A stretch of DNA of 64,000 nt from JBEKIK01 sp963838495 (GTDB lineage Bacteria; Planctomycetota; Planctomycetia; Pirellulales; Thermoguttaceae): NCBI GenBank assembly GCA_963838495.1, contig CAWIRC010000001.1, positions 2,728,001 through 2,792,000 of the forward strand. The letters run 5' to 3'. The position numbers were made by a program, and so were the translations under genes. Below the pieces are notes generated by a model, which saw nothing but the letters and a program-made list of their open reading frames with translations, was not told the origin of the DNA and did not search any database. Shown one piece after another: positions 25,113 to 34,008 of the stretch (the first letter of the stretch is position 1; each line of letters starts with the position of its first letter).

Positions 25113-26120
25113 CTACGGTTGCTTCACGGGCGGGGGCGGGACATAGCCCTTTTGCCCGCCCTCGTATGAGCTGAATTCGGCCCACACCGGCAGGTGCTCG
25201 GAAATTTCCCGGGCCTGGTCAATCGTTAGATCGAACTCGCGGATAAGGTCCACGACTTCCGCCCGGCCGGTGAATTCGATTGTGGCCCGGCGGTCGAAAA
25301 GGATGTTGTCGGCCAGTTGCGTGCCGCTGGTGGTGGTGGGCGTGCCGGAGATGGCGGCGGTGATGCCAAGGATCCCGTTCAGCCCGCCCAGGTGATTGTC
25401 GTCGGCCTGGAAATCGCCGAGCATGATAATGTCGTCCTCATCCGGCATTTTTTTCCGCACGGCGCGAATCACCTCGGCCAAAAGGTCGAGTTCCGCGTCC
25501 GGTTTGTCCGGATTGGTGTCCACGGCGATTAATATGAAGGTGAAGGCCAGGGCCGGATCGATGCCGCGCACGCGGAAGGCGCCCACCAGCGGCTTGTGGC
25601 GGAACCGGCCCATCGGATCCTCGACAAAATGCACGGTCGAGTGATCGACCTCCAGCACGGTGCGGTCGAACACGAACGCGCTGTAGTGTTCCACTCCGTC
25701 GCGGCGTTGGGTGGGACAGGTGGCAAAACTGTATTGCCGCCCGGCGGCGGCGTTGAGCTGCTCGACCAGCCGGATAAGCGCGCCTTGATTTTTCCCGCGT
25801 ATTCCTTCCAGGGCGATGAGTTCAAACCGCGGCAAAAGCCGCGCCAATACGTCGCTTATGCGCAGGCTGCCCAGTTTATTCTCGTCCAGCCCGCATAGAT
25901 TGAACGTGGCGATGCGGATGGTGGGTCGCGGAGTCCATGGAGCTGGTTCGGCCGACGAAAAAGCCGCTCCAGAAGAATCGGCCCCGCCGGCGCGAGGCGT
26001 AATTTTAACCAGCGAAACTTTTCCGTTCTCGTACTGGGTTTCGACGTGGTAGTTCAGGGCAAAATATCCGCCTACGGCCAACAAGGCTATAAGCAGCAAT
26101 ACAAGAATCATCCGATTCAT
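25113..26120 (-). CDS. Endonuclease/exonuclease/phosphatase (EEP) family protein
   Basis: 335 residues with an N-terminal membrane anchor (ILVLLLIALLAVGGYFAL) and an EEP fold. Motifs are IRIATFNLCGLDENKL (strand with Asn), ELIALEGIRGKNQG (metal-binding Glu), IIMLGDFQADDNH (the GDFN-like Asp motif) and a C-terminal SEHLPVWAEF (catalytic His). It may act on nucleic acids or phosphoesters outside or at the membrane; the substrate cannot be told. The tail PPPPVKQP is proline-rich. Confidence 0.85.
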   Translation of the reverse strand: MNRMILVLLLIALLAVGGYFALNYHVETQYENGKVSLVKITPRAGGADSSGAAFSSAEPAPWTPRPTIRIATFNLCGLDENKLGSLRISDVLARLLPRFELIALEGIRGKNQGALIRLVEQLNAAAGRQYSFATCPTQRRDGVEHYSAFVFDRTVLEVDHSTVHFVEDPMGRFRHKPLVGAFRVRGIDPALAFTFILIAVDTNPDKPDAELDLLAEVIRAVRKKMPDEDDIIMLGDFQADDNHLGGLNGILGITAAISGTPTTTSGTQLADNILFDRRATIEFTGRAEVVDLIREFDLTIDQAREISEHLPVWAEFSSYEGGQKGYVPPPPVKQP

Positions 26121-26143
26121 GGGGCGCCTAAAGGGTTCTGCAT

Positions 26144-26166
26144 AGGACGACTTTGAAAGTCGTCCT
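26144..26166. repeat. Palindrome upstream of the EEP gene
   Basis: AGGACGACTTT, GA, AAGTCGTCCT: a near-perfect hairpin in the divergent spacer. It is followed by two heptamer-like GGTTCAG units near 26174. Confidence 0.7.
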
Positions 26167-26438
26167 ACAAAGGTTCAGGGTTCAGGTATCCGGAAGTAAA
26201 CTTTCCGGGTTTGTACTATAAAACCTTTAATCCACACTACACCTTTTTGGGTGGGGGCATGCGATTTACATTCTTTTCTTAGCGGATGAAAAGTACGCTT
26301 ATTTACTCAAATATCGGACGTCTATTGTTGAAAAAATCCCCACAAAACAGGCAAAAAACCGGGAAAAATCCGGCCCGGCTGGGATTTAGATTGTGTTTAT
26401 AAATCGGGGGGGCGTATACTAAAGCAAATAGGCTGGAA

Positions 26439-27680
26439 TTGTTCGATCCTCGGCCGAATTGGGGAAAATCGCCTGTGGTCCGCTTCGTTTTCCGCTGCTT
26501 AATGCCGGTGCTCGTGCTAAATGCAGGTTTTGCCTGCCGGGCCGAGGTATTCGTATTGGCCAATGGCGGGCGCATTGCGGGTGAACTGCTGAATCGCCAG
26601 GAAAGCCCGCGAAAACAATACATCGTAAAAGTGGCCGGCGAGGGCGAGATCACGCTGGCCGCCTCGCAAGTGGAACAAGTGCTCAAGCGCCGGCCCGAAG
26701 AAGAAGAATACGATCGGATCCGGCCGACCTATGCGGACACCGTCGAAGGCCAGTGGGCCTTGGCCGAGTGGTGCCGGCAAAAACACCTCCCAGTCGAACG
26801 CGAAACACTTCTGAAGCGGATCATCGAATTGGACCCCAACCAGATCGACGCCCGCCGCGCGCTGGGTTACATCCAGATCGACGGAAAATGGGTGACCCGT
26901 GACGAAGCGATGATCGAGCAGGGCTACGTGCTATACAAGGGGCATTGGATATTGCCGCAGCAGAAGGAGTTACTCGAAAGCAAGGCCAAACTGGAAGCCG
27001 CCAGGCAGGAATGGTTGCAAAACATTAAGCGTTGGCGCGGCTGGCTGGGCACGGAGCGCGAAGCTCAGGCACGGGAAAATTTCGGCAACATCGCCGATCC
27101 CATGGCGGTCAAGGCCCTGCTTGTTGGCTTGCGCGACGACAAGTCCATACCGGCCCGGTTGATTTATGTCGAGGCCCTGGCTAAGATCGATTCGCCCGAG
27201 GCGGCCATGGGCCTGGCCGTGGCCGCCATCGAAGATCCCGCCGAAGACGTCCGCCAGACCTGCCTGGATCGCCTGCGCAGCGAAAAACGGCCGGATGTGG
27301 TGGAATATTTCGTGAGCAAGTTGCGGGCGAAAGACAATCCCACGGTCAACCTGGCCGGATTCGCCCTGGGACGAATGAAAGACCCTTCGGCGGTCGGGCC
27401 GCTGATCGACGCCCTGGTGACGACCCACAAATTCAAAATCCCCAAGCCCGGCGGCGAAGGCAGCATGACCACCACATTCGGCAACACTCCGGGCGGCAAA
27501 GGCACGGGCATGTCCATGGGCGGCGGACCGACGATCATCACCAGGCAATTCCAAAACCAGGCCGTGCTCGACGCCCTGGCCGCCCTCACCGGAGTGAATT
27601 TCGCCTTCGACCAGGCCGCCTGGCGCCGCTGGCACGCGGCGCAAAAAACGCCGGAACCAATCGACGCCCGGCGGAATTGA
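26439..27680 (+). CDS. Secreted HEAT-like repeat protein
   Basis: About 400 residues. The N-terminus after an in-frame GTG at 26475 looks like a signal peptide (VVRFVFRCLMPVLVLNAGFACRAE), so 26475 is an alternative start to the TTG at 26439. A small beta domain follows (VFVLANGGRIAGELLNRQES), then TPR/HEAT-like helices: DPMAVKALLVGLRDDKSIPA, DSPEAAMGLAVAAIEDPAEDV, DPSAVGPLIDALV. A Gly/Met-rich segment near residue 350 (TPGGKGTGMSMGGGPT) interrupts the last repeat. It probably mediates protein interactions in the periplasm or envelope; no partner is indicated. Confidence 0.75.
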   Translation: MFDPRPNWGKSPVVRFVFRCLMPVLVLNAGFACRAEVFVLANGGRIAGELLNRQESPRKQYIVKVAGEGEITLAASQVEQVLKRRPEEEEYDRIRPTYADTVEGQWALAEWCRQKHLPVERETLLKRIIELDPNQIDARRALGYIQIDGKWVTRDEAMIEQGYVLYKGHWILPQQKELLESKAKLEAARQEWLQNIKRWRGWLGTEREAQARENFGNIADPMAVKALLVGLRDDKSIPARLIYVEALAKIDSPEAAMGLAVAAIEDPAEDVRQTCLDRLRSEKRPDVVEYFVSKLRAKDNPTVNLAGFALGRMKDPSAVGPLIDALVTTHKFKIPKPGGEGSMTTTFGNTPGGKGTGMSMGGGPTIITRQFQNQAVLDALAALTGVNFAFDQAAWRRWHAAQKTPEPIDARRN

Positions 27681-27732
27681 GATCTCTTACATTATTTCTT
27701 CAAGTTCTTCGTGAACTTCGTGGATAAGATAA

Positions 27733-29058
27733 TTATGCGGTTGCAGGCGCCGCTTGTGCTTTTCCCGCCCGGTTTCGCCGCCAGGGCCAGCGGATGTCGC
27801 GGACGGCGGTAAGCGCAACGCGGTCTTCCAGGTTGGGACGGAAGATGGTGAGAATCAGAAGCGGCAGGTACCAGGCGATGTACAATCCGCCGTTGTTGGC
27901 GTGCCAGAATTGCGTGGCCAGCATCACGGCCGCCGAGCAGCTCAGGAGCGTGCCCAGGTTCTTTTGCGGCGGCCACAGCGCCAGGCTGCAACATAGTGCC
28001 ACAAAGGCCGCCAGCACCGGATAGCGGAAATGCTGATCGTGGAACGTCCAAAAACCGGAGGAAACCACTTCCAGTGGATTACGGATCCCCAGCATCAGGC
28101 TCAACTGCGGCCAGAATGCCTCCCAAGTTCCCATATACAAGGCCAGCCAGGCGATCATGACGGCCAGGGCCAGGGCCACGCCGATGAGAAATCGCACCAC
28201 GCCCTTGCGCCAGTAGAATCCGCACCACAGCGGCAGCAGGAACCAGGGATAATAAATCACGCTTACGGCAATGCCCATAAAAATACCGGCGATCATCGGC
28301 CGGCGATACGCGACCACGGCCCAGACCAAAAGCGCGGCCGGGACCACGTGATCCACCTGCCCGGTCATCTGGCTGGTATAGAAGGTGAGCAGGTAGAGCG
28401 TGGCCGCCGCCATTCCGGTATGGATGTTGTCGAAATGCCGATATCCCACCAACACCATGCCGATGACCACTGCCAGGTGGCCCAGGATGGCGGTGCTGCG
28501 AGCCGAGGCCATCTGGATTTCCTGGCGACGGAAGGCCTCGGGCTGGGTGCTATCAACGGGGATCATGGCCTTGCTGGAAAAGGACGCGAACTGGTAGAAA
28601 AACTGCAAGCCCGGACTGGGCTGGGGCGGGGCCTTCTGCTTGAGCACGTATGTTTCCAGCCGTTCCGGGGGCGGATTCTTCTCGATGTTGGCCGTCACTA
28701 TGTTCGACATCAAGAAAACCAAAAGCGCCACGCCCGTAAATGTCAGGCCGCTTACCGAAAGGTTCGGCTCCAACAGGGGGCGGCGGACCATGATCGGATC
28801 GATCAACAAGCGGATCAGAAAAAATCCGCTGATCCCGAAAAGCCACACGTAGCCCACCTGCACCTGCCAGGGCACCGCTCTTGCCAGGCCGTAATATATC
28901 AAAAGCAGGCCCGGCGAAATGGCGATCAATGCCACGAGGTCCAAGTTCCGCACGCTCCAAAAGCGGTGGAACTTGAAATACATGCCGATCATCAACAGCG
29001 ACGATAAATAAGCCCATGTCGTCGGGTTGAGTTTATAATCGAAAAGTATTTCGTGCAT
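27733..29058 (-). CDS. Polytopic membrane protein, possible GT-C-type glycosyltransferase
   Basis: 441 residues with about 10-11 membrane helices and an extracytoplasmic loop near residues 125-185 (ERLETYVLKQKAPPQPSPG). The C-terminal tail is basic (RRNRAGKAQ). Topology and motifs such as TGQVDHVVPAALLVWAVVAYRR and VSVIYYPWFLLPLWCGFYW recall DUF2029/GT87-like lipid-linked glycosyltransferases. No DxD-type catalytic motif is obvious in the first loop, so the family call is tentative. Confidence 0.6.
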   Translation of the reverse strand: MHEILFDYKLNPTTWAYLSSLLMIGMYFKFHRFWSVRNLDLVALIAISPGLLLIYYGLARAVPWQVQVGYVWLFGISGFFLIRLLIDPIMVRRPLLEPNLSVSGLTFTGVALLVFLMSNIVTANIEKNPPPERLETYVLKQKAPPQPSPGLQFFYQFASFSSKAMIPVDSTQPEAFRRQEIQMASARSTAILGHLAVVIGMVLVGYRHFDNIHTGMAAATLYLLTFYTSQMTGQVDHVVPAALLVWAVVAYRRPMIAGIFMGIAVSVIYYPWFLLPLWCGFYWRKGVVRFLIGVALALAVMIAWLALYMGTWEAFWPQLSLMLGIRNPLEVVSSGFWTFHDQHFRYPVLAAFVALCCSLALWPPQKNLGTLLSCSAAVMLATQFWHANNGGLYIAWYLPLLILTIFRPNLEDRVALTAVRDIRWPWRRNRAGKAQAAPATA

Positions 29059-29213
29059 CGATTTTTATACGAGGGTTTCTCTTCGAAAATACGCGGCTAT
29101 ATGAAAAGTAGTCACCACGCGCCGTGGGCAAAAGCGGCACCGAGCGCGTGCCGTCTACTTATGCCATACGCCAGGATAAATGATCCGAGGTAGTTTGCAA
29201 CCCCCCCGCCTTG

Positions 29214-30362
29214 TCATCCCAGGCGCTGGAGGGCCTCGTCGGCCCAGGGGCTGTCCGGGGCCAAGGCCAAAAACCGCTCCCAATGCTCCACTGCCCGGAC
29301 CGGCTGGCCGATCTCGTCCAGTGTGCGGGCCAGGTGGTAGTGCACGTCGGCGTAATCGCAGTGGAAACGGAGCGCCCCTTCAAAGGCCGCCACGGCCAGG
29401 TCGCGCTCGCCGCTCTCGGCCAAGACGCAGCCCAGGTTGGCCCGGGCTTCGACATAATCCTCGTTGAGTTCAATGGCCATGTAATAGCGTTCCCGCGCCC
29501 CGCAAAGATCACCCTGCCGATAGAGCAATTCGGCGACCATGAAGCAGATTTCCGGTTTGGGACCGCCGGCGGCCATGGCTGCCCGATACATCTCGGCGGC
29601 GGCTGATAATTGCCCGTCCTCTTCCAATTCCGCGGCCAGGTTGCACATTTGATCGGCGGTGGAGGGGAAAGATTTTTCCGGTTCCACGGAGACATCCCAG
29701 GCGTCAAAGTCGAATCGCATCTGCCCGCCCGGCTCAATCAGCCCATCTCCCTGGCGCAGCAAAATTTGCTTGCCTTGCACAATTACCGAAAGCTGCGCCA
29801 ACGGCCGTGCCACGCCGGGCAAAAATTTCGCCAACACGCTCAGCTTTTTTTCGATCGCCGCCGGCGAAACCCCAGCCGCCAATAGCTCCGCCAACCGCCG
29901 CGCGGCAGCCACCTCCTGGAAATCGAAGTACGGCAAGCGCCGCACCTCGCGAACCGGCACGATCAATCCCCGCCGGTGCCATCGCCGGATCACGGCCACG
30001 GGCACCTTCAACAATTCGGCCAGCATGGCCGGGGTGTAAAGCCGGTGGATGTCCTGCTCCTGCTCGACCAGTCCCAGGCGGTGCCAGAGTTGCGTCTCGG
30101 TGAGGACTTCCAGGTCGCCATTTTCGGCGGCCTGCCGGGCGGACTGATCGAACCATTGCTCCGGCCCCTCGCCCTCGGCCAAGGGGAGTTCCTCCTCGCC
30201 CACGACCACCAGGTGGGCCGAGGCGTCCGGCCGATCCAGGACCGTGGCCCCATGACTGCGGACCAGTTGACCCGCGTCCCGCCGCGACATGCTGGCCAGC
30301 TTTCCCACAAACGCCAGACGCTTGCCTTGAAGAGTTCCAGAATTTTCGCCGGCGTTCGTCAT
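29214..30362 (-). CDS. BRCT-MerR HTH-TPR fusion protein
   Basis: 382 residues with three modules. Residues ~13-90 are BRCT-like (GKRLAFVGKLASMSRRDAGQ, then GATVLDRPDASAHLVVVGEE), as in DNA ligase and RFC1. Residues ~105-185 are a MerR-type winged helix (YTPAMLAELLKVPVAVIRRW, then HRRGLIVPVREVRRLPYFDF). Residues ~235-380 hold at least four TPR units (AAEMYRAAMAAGGPKPEICF, CGARERYYMAIELNEDYVEA, AVAAFEGALRFHCDYADVHY, AVEHWERFLALAPDSPWADE). It could be a DNA-associated regulator with a TPR interaction surface. To my knowledge the arrangement is confined to planctomycetes. It reads toward 29 kb from a REP-rich upstream region. Confidence 0.83.
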   Translation of the reverse strand: MTNAGENSGTLQGKRLAFVGKLASMSRRDAGQLVRSHGATVLDRPDASAHLVVVGEEELPLAEGEGPEQWFDQSARQAAENGDLEVLTETQLWHRLGLVEQEQDIHRLYTPAMLAELLKVPVAVIRRWHRRGLIVPVREVRRLPYFDFQEVAAARRLAELLAAGVSPAAIEKKLSVLAKFLPGVARPLAQLSVIVQGKQILLRQGDGLIEPGGQMRFDFDAWDVSVEPEKSFPSTADQMCNLAAELEEDGQLSAAAEMYRAAMAAGGPKPEICFMVAELLYRQGDLCGARERYYMAIELNEDYVEARANLGCVLAESGERDLAVAAFEGALRFHCDYADVHYHLARTLDEIGQPVRAVEHWERFLALAPDSPWADEALQRLG

Positions 30363-30364
30363 AG

Positions 30365-30725
30365 CGTCTAAAATGAATTTTCTCTGGCCCAGGCATTTAG
30401 ATTTACGATATTTATTTTTCTCTAGCCCAGGCGTTATATCTTGTTTTTTATGACAACCCTTCGTGCCTTTTCTCTAGCCCAGGCGTTTACGCCTGGGTTT
30501 GGGAAAATTCCAAGGTCCCTTTTAAACGACCCCTTTAGGGGTGCCTGAAACCCGGACAGGAATCCCGTAAACGGGATTGACATTACATTCAATAGTAAGG
30601 TTTCTGGTCCCAGGCGTAAACGCCTGGGCTAGAGAAAAATTCCGAAATCCAAGCCTGGGCTAGAGAAAAATTCCGAAATCCAAGCCTGAGCTAGAGAAAA
30701 ATTCCCAAACCCAAGAAAAAAACGG
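30365..30725. repeat. REP cluster with CCCAGGCG palindromes
   Basis: A gene-free 360 bp. The left part carries three degenerate copies of TTCTCTAGCCCAGGCG (from about 30381, 30419 and 30470). The right part carries three copies in inverted orientation (GCCTGGGCTAGAGAAAAATT from about 30622, 30653 and 30686). Two perfect palindromes, CCCAGGCGTTTACGCCTGGG (30478-30497) and CCCAGGCGTAAACGCCTGGG (30609-30628), sit inside, with ATCCCGTAAACGGGAT (30562-30577) between them. The whole block is roughly an inverted repeat. Confidence 0.85.
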
Positions 30726-30781
30726 GGCACAAACCGTTATTTGGCTCGTGCCCCGGTGATAATTCGTGTTTTGGATGAATG

Positions 30782-32201
30782 CTATCTCGTCAAATCCGGC
30801 ACGGGAACAATCGCCGGCTTATCGGAATCCGATGATTTTGGAGCGGCCGTATCCGCACCCAGTTCCGGGGTTTTGTCGGCGGCCGATCCGCCGTTTTTCG
30901 GCTTGGCCGGCGCTGGCGTGGGGGTCGTGGCAGACGGCGCTGCCGCGCTAAATGTCGCGGTCGGCGCGGAAACGCCCGCCTCAGGCGACACCACGCCCAG
31001 CGGCTCGCCGCAAGGCCCGATCGGCTCGCGATAGCATACCACGTGCGGCACGGAGTATGTATACGTCACTGGAATCCGCTTTTCCACCAGATGCGGCACG
31101 CGGACCGTCTCTTGCATGGCCGCCATCTTGCACACTTGTACCGGCTTTTGCACTACCCGCTCCTCGTAAACCATGCGGCAGGTGGTCACCGGAATCTTGC
31201 GGACCTGCTGTTCGGTGACTATGCGGCAGACCTGCACCGGGACCTGCTGCTCGACCCGCTCCTCGACCGGCCGCAGCACCGTATACGGAACCTTCTTGAC
31301 AACTTCTTCCTGAACCACGCGGCAGGTTGTCACCGGGATCTTGCGGACCATCTGCTCTTGCTCGTAGCGCATGGTTTGCACTGGAATTTGCCGCGATTCG
31401 GTTTGCGGGACCATGAACGTCTGCTGGACCTGCTGCGGCACGAGGTTGGGCTGCCACACTCTTTTGCGTCTCATACGCGACGCGCGGGACTTGCACCCAG
31501 TATAGCCCGGCCCGCTGATAAACCGTCTGGCCCGTGGCCGGATCGACCGCGCCACGTGCCCGACATCCATCGCAGCCGGGTGGCGGGTGCCTCGGGCTTC
31601 ATCACCGTCTGATCGACAAAACAGCCCCGGTCGACCATCTGCGTCTGGCAAACCGTCTGCGGGCGCATGACCGTGTAGGTCTCGGTGCGGCAAGATGTTT
31701 CGTATACCGGCCTTAAAACGGTGTAAGCTTCTTCCCGTTCCGAGGTTTCGGTAATCGGATGATTAACGATATATCGCTCCTCGCGTTCGGCGGTCTCCTG
31801 CACGTAGCGGATGCGGGTGTAACTGTTGTCGCGCATCTCGGTTTCCCAAACCGGCTTTTGCACCATGTATATCTCTTCCCGCTCGCTGGTCTCGGTCACG
31901 GGCCGGGCAACGGTGTAGCGCTCCTCGCGCATTTGTGTTTCCCAGATGGGCTTATAAGTGGTCACCGGACGCTCTTCAAACGCGGTTTCGTATTCGATCT
32001 TGTAGGCGGTTGTTTGCCGCTGCTCGCAGACCGTTTTGTAGACCAACCGGTACTCCTGGCCGCAGCACCACGGGCGACATAACGCTCGTGACGCTCGATA
32101 CGGCGGCCGGCACAGCGCAATCGCAGGCGTAAGTACAAACCGAGGGCATCAGGCAGGCAACTATCAATAATCCCAAGGATGATACAAGTAGAAGCTTTCA
32201 T
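30782..32201 (-). CDS. YTV-repeat secreted protein, frameshifted
   Basis: About 470 residues from ATG 32201 (AAAGG upstream). One frame slip near 32170 leads into the export signal LGLLIVACLMPSVCTYACDC. Another near 32050 leads into the repeat region, and one near 31480 leads into the final part. The repeats are Tyr/Thr/Val-rich units such as REERYTVARPVTETSEREE, YMVQKPVWETEMRDNSYTR and YTVLRPVYETSCRTETYTV, the planctomycete YTV repeat. More divergent Gln/Val units follow (VRKIPVTTCRVVQEEVVKK). The C-terminus is Pro/Ala/Ser-rich. YTV proteins are thought to be structural envelope proteins of planctomycetes; many Cys residues suggest disulphide cross-linking. Confidence 0.75.
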
Positions 32202-32210
32202 TGATTTCAA

Positions 32211-32686
32211 CCTTTGTTAATTGTTGAAAGATATTTCACACCAAAATGTTACGTGTCCATGCTCTTAAAATCTAGGTTGCGGAACCGCTTGGAGGCGGCA
32301 ATGCATTAATCTACCCCTTCAAGATAATCTGCCAGACAAAGCCCAGTGCGGCAAATCCCCGAGCTGCCCGCAAAGTTTAACATGGATTGCAACTGCAAGT
32401 TGCGTAAACAGTTACGGCGGTTTATATTCTCTGAAGTTTTTTCCCGCCCGTGTCGCATGTAAATACAGCACATATTTCACAATCCTTATGCCCGCAACGA
32501 CTTGCAATGTAAATTTGCCTAACCGTTACAATCGGACCCGTCTTGCATGAACTTGTACGAAACATAGTGTTATTTTGTTCAGATTCAGAATGCTCCGGAA
32601 TCGCTGTTAAGATATTCTTCCAGACAGTGCTACTCTTTGTGCCGAAAAGCACATAAGTAAAAGGATTATTCTGGATCGGTTCAATT
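32211..32686. promoter_or_regulatory. Divergent 475-bp intergenic region
   Basis: This gap between a minus-strand and a plus-strand gene must hold both promoters. It contains a short GC-rich element around 32278-32400 (GGAACCGCTTGGAGGCGGCA, then GCCCAGTGCGGCAAATCCCC) that may fold, but I cannot assign it to any riboswitch class. A 76-codon minus-strand reading frame at 32422-32652 has no coding character. Confidence 0.35.
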
Positions 32687-33970
32687 ATGAGAAAGCGAAA
32701 GAGAATTTATCTTTGGGCGGCGATAATCGCAGGGGCGACAATGGTAATTCTTTACATCTTCGCCATCTGTTATCCGTTAATTTTTGGAACGCAACTTGAG
32801 AGAAAGCTTGCCGAGCTGCGCAAGGCCGGGGATCCGATTTGCCTGGCCGATCTGGCTCAAAAATCGATCCCTCCCGAGCAAAACGGGATGACGTACATTA
32901 TCCGCGCCCAAGACGATTTAAATGCCATAGATACTCAACTCAGCAACCATGTGGATGATCAGGGCAACTACAAGCCAGAAGACATGAAAAAAATTGAAGA
33001 TATCTTGAACTCCTATCCGAATGTCTATCCGCTTTTGGAACAAGCGGCCGCATGCAAGGAATTTGATTTGAATTTGGATTTCAGTCTGCCGCCAAGTCAA
33101 ATGTTTAATCAATTAAATATTTCAATGTTTCGTCAAATCGCACAATATATCGATGCAAGAATTCGGGTTTTGGTTTTAAACGGCGACAGGGAAGAAGCCC
33201 TGCGCTCGGCCATTCTACTGCTTCAAATATCTCGTCATCTTGAAAATTCACCGTTTACTCTAACTTACTCATTGGTAAATGGTTTAAGAACCAGGGCTCT
33301 TGAAGGAGCCGCTGAAATATTGGCGGCGGGCTCCAACAATGACGGCGTAAGGGAAAAACTCGATCTTGAGTTGTCACTTAATGACTCAATAGATAAATTA
33401 CGCACTGCGATGAAAACAGAGCGGGCGCTAGCGTTGGATCAATACAGATTTGAGATTCCGCACCCATGGCTATTGCTGCAGAAGGATCAAGGGGAATTGT
33501 CCTTGTTAAATGCTTTCAACGATTATTTGAATAATTCATTACATCCATACTCGGATTATGTTGTCATGAATAAGCGAATTGGATCGATGCGGTCATGCGA
33601 TATTTTTGCTGAATTAACAAGGCCTGTATTGGAAGCAGTTCTAAGGGGTTCTTATCGAGTTCAGGCTTTGGTCCGAGCCGTACGAATCATCAATGCCCTG
33701 CAAGAGAAAGCGCCGCCGAGCGGGGGCAAGATTCCGACAATGGCTGAACTTGGCTTGCCGGAGGAAGCGGGCATCGATCCTTTTAACGGCAAGCCATTGA
33801 TCATCAAGAAGCCGCCCGAAGGCTGGCTGGTTTATTCAGTTGGCGAGAATCTAATAGACGACGGCGGAAAAGTCGAAGATGAAGAAACGAATAGCCCACC
33901 GCTGGACATCGGTTTCGGGCCGAAAATCCCAAAACCGCAATCAGAAGATAAGGAACCGGCTCAAGAATAA
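32687..33970 (+). CDS. Membrane-anchored hypothetical protein with pseudopilin-like C-terminus
   Basis: 427 residues. There is a basic N-terminus (MRKRKRIYLW) and one membrane helix (AAIIAGATMVILYIFAICYP), then a large alpha-helical extracytoplasmic domain. The C-terminal segment GIDPFNGKPLIIKKPPEGWLV then YSVGENLIDDGGK resembles the DP-F-x-G-x-P-L-x-Y-x-YS-x-G-x-x-x-x-DDGG ending of GspG-like pseudopilins, and is common at the end of unrelated planctomycete membrane proteins. It is AT-richer than most neighbours. The function is unknown. Confidence 0.65.
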   Translation: MRKRKRIYLWAAIIAGATMVILYIFAICYPLIFGTQLERKLAELRKAGDPICLADLAQKSIPPEQNGMTYIIRAQDDLNAIDTQLSNHVDDQGNYKPEDMKKIEDILNSYPNVYPLLEQAAACKEFDLNLDFSLPPSQMFNQLNISMFRQIAQYIDARIRVLVLNGDREEALRSAILLLQISRHLENSPFTLTYSLVNGLRTRALEGAAEILAAGSNNDGVREKLDLELSLNDSIDKLRTAMKTERALALDQYRFEIPHPWLLLQKDQGELSLLNAFNDYLNNSLHPYSDYVVMNKRIGSMRSCDIFAELTRPVLEAVLRGSYRVQALVRAVRIINALQEKAPPSGGKIPTMAELGLPEEAGIDPFNGKPLIIKKPPEGWLVYSVGENLIDDGGKVEDEETNSPPLDIGFGPKIPKPQSEDKEPAQE

Positions 33971-34008
33971 TCCTCGTATTCTTTTCTTCTTTTCCGCCCT
34001 TTGCCATA

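Noticed and set aside
32211..32686. Possible riboswitch or small gene (76-codon frame) in the divergent spacer
   Set aside because: No match to a known riboswitch core that I can recognise, and the reading frame lacks coding character or a ribosome-binding site.
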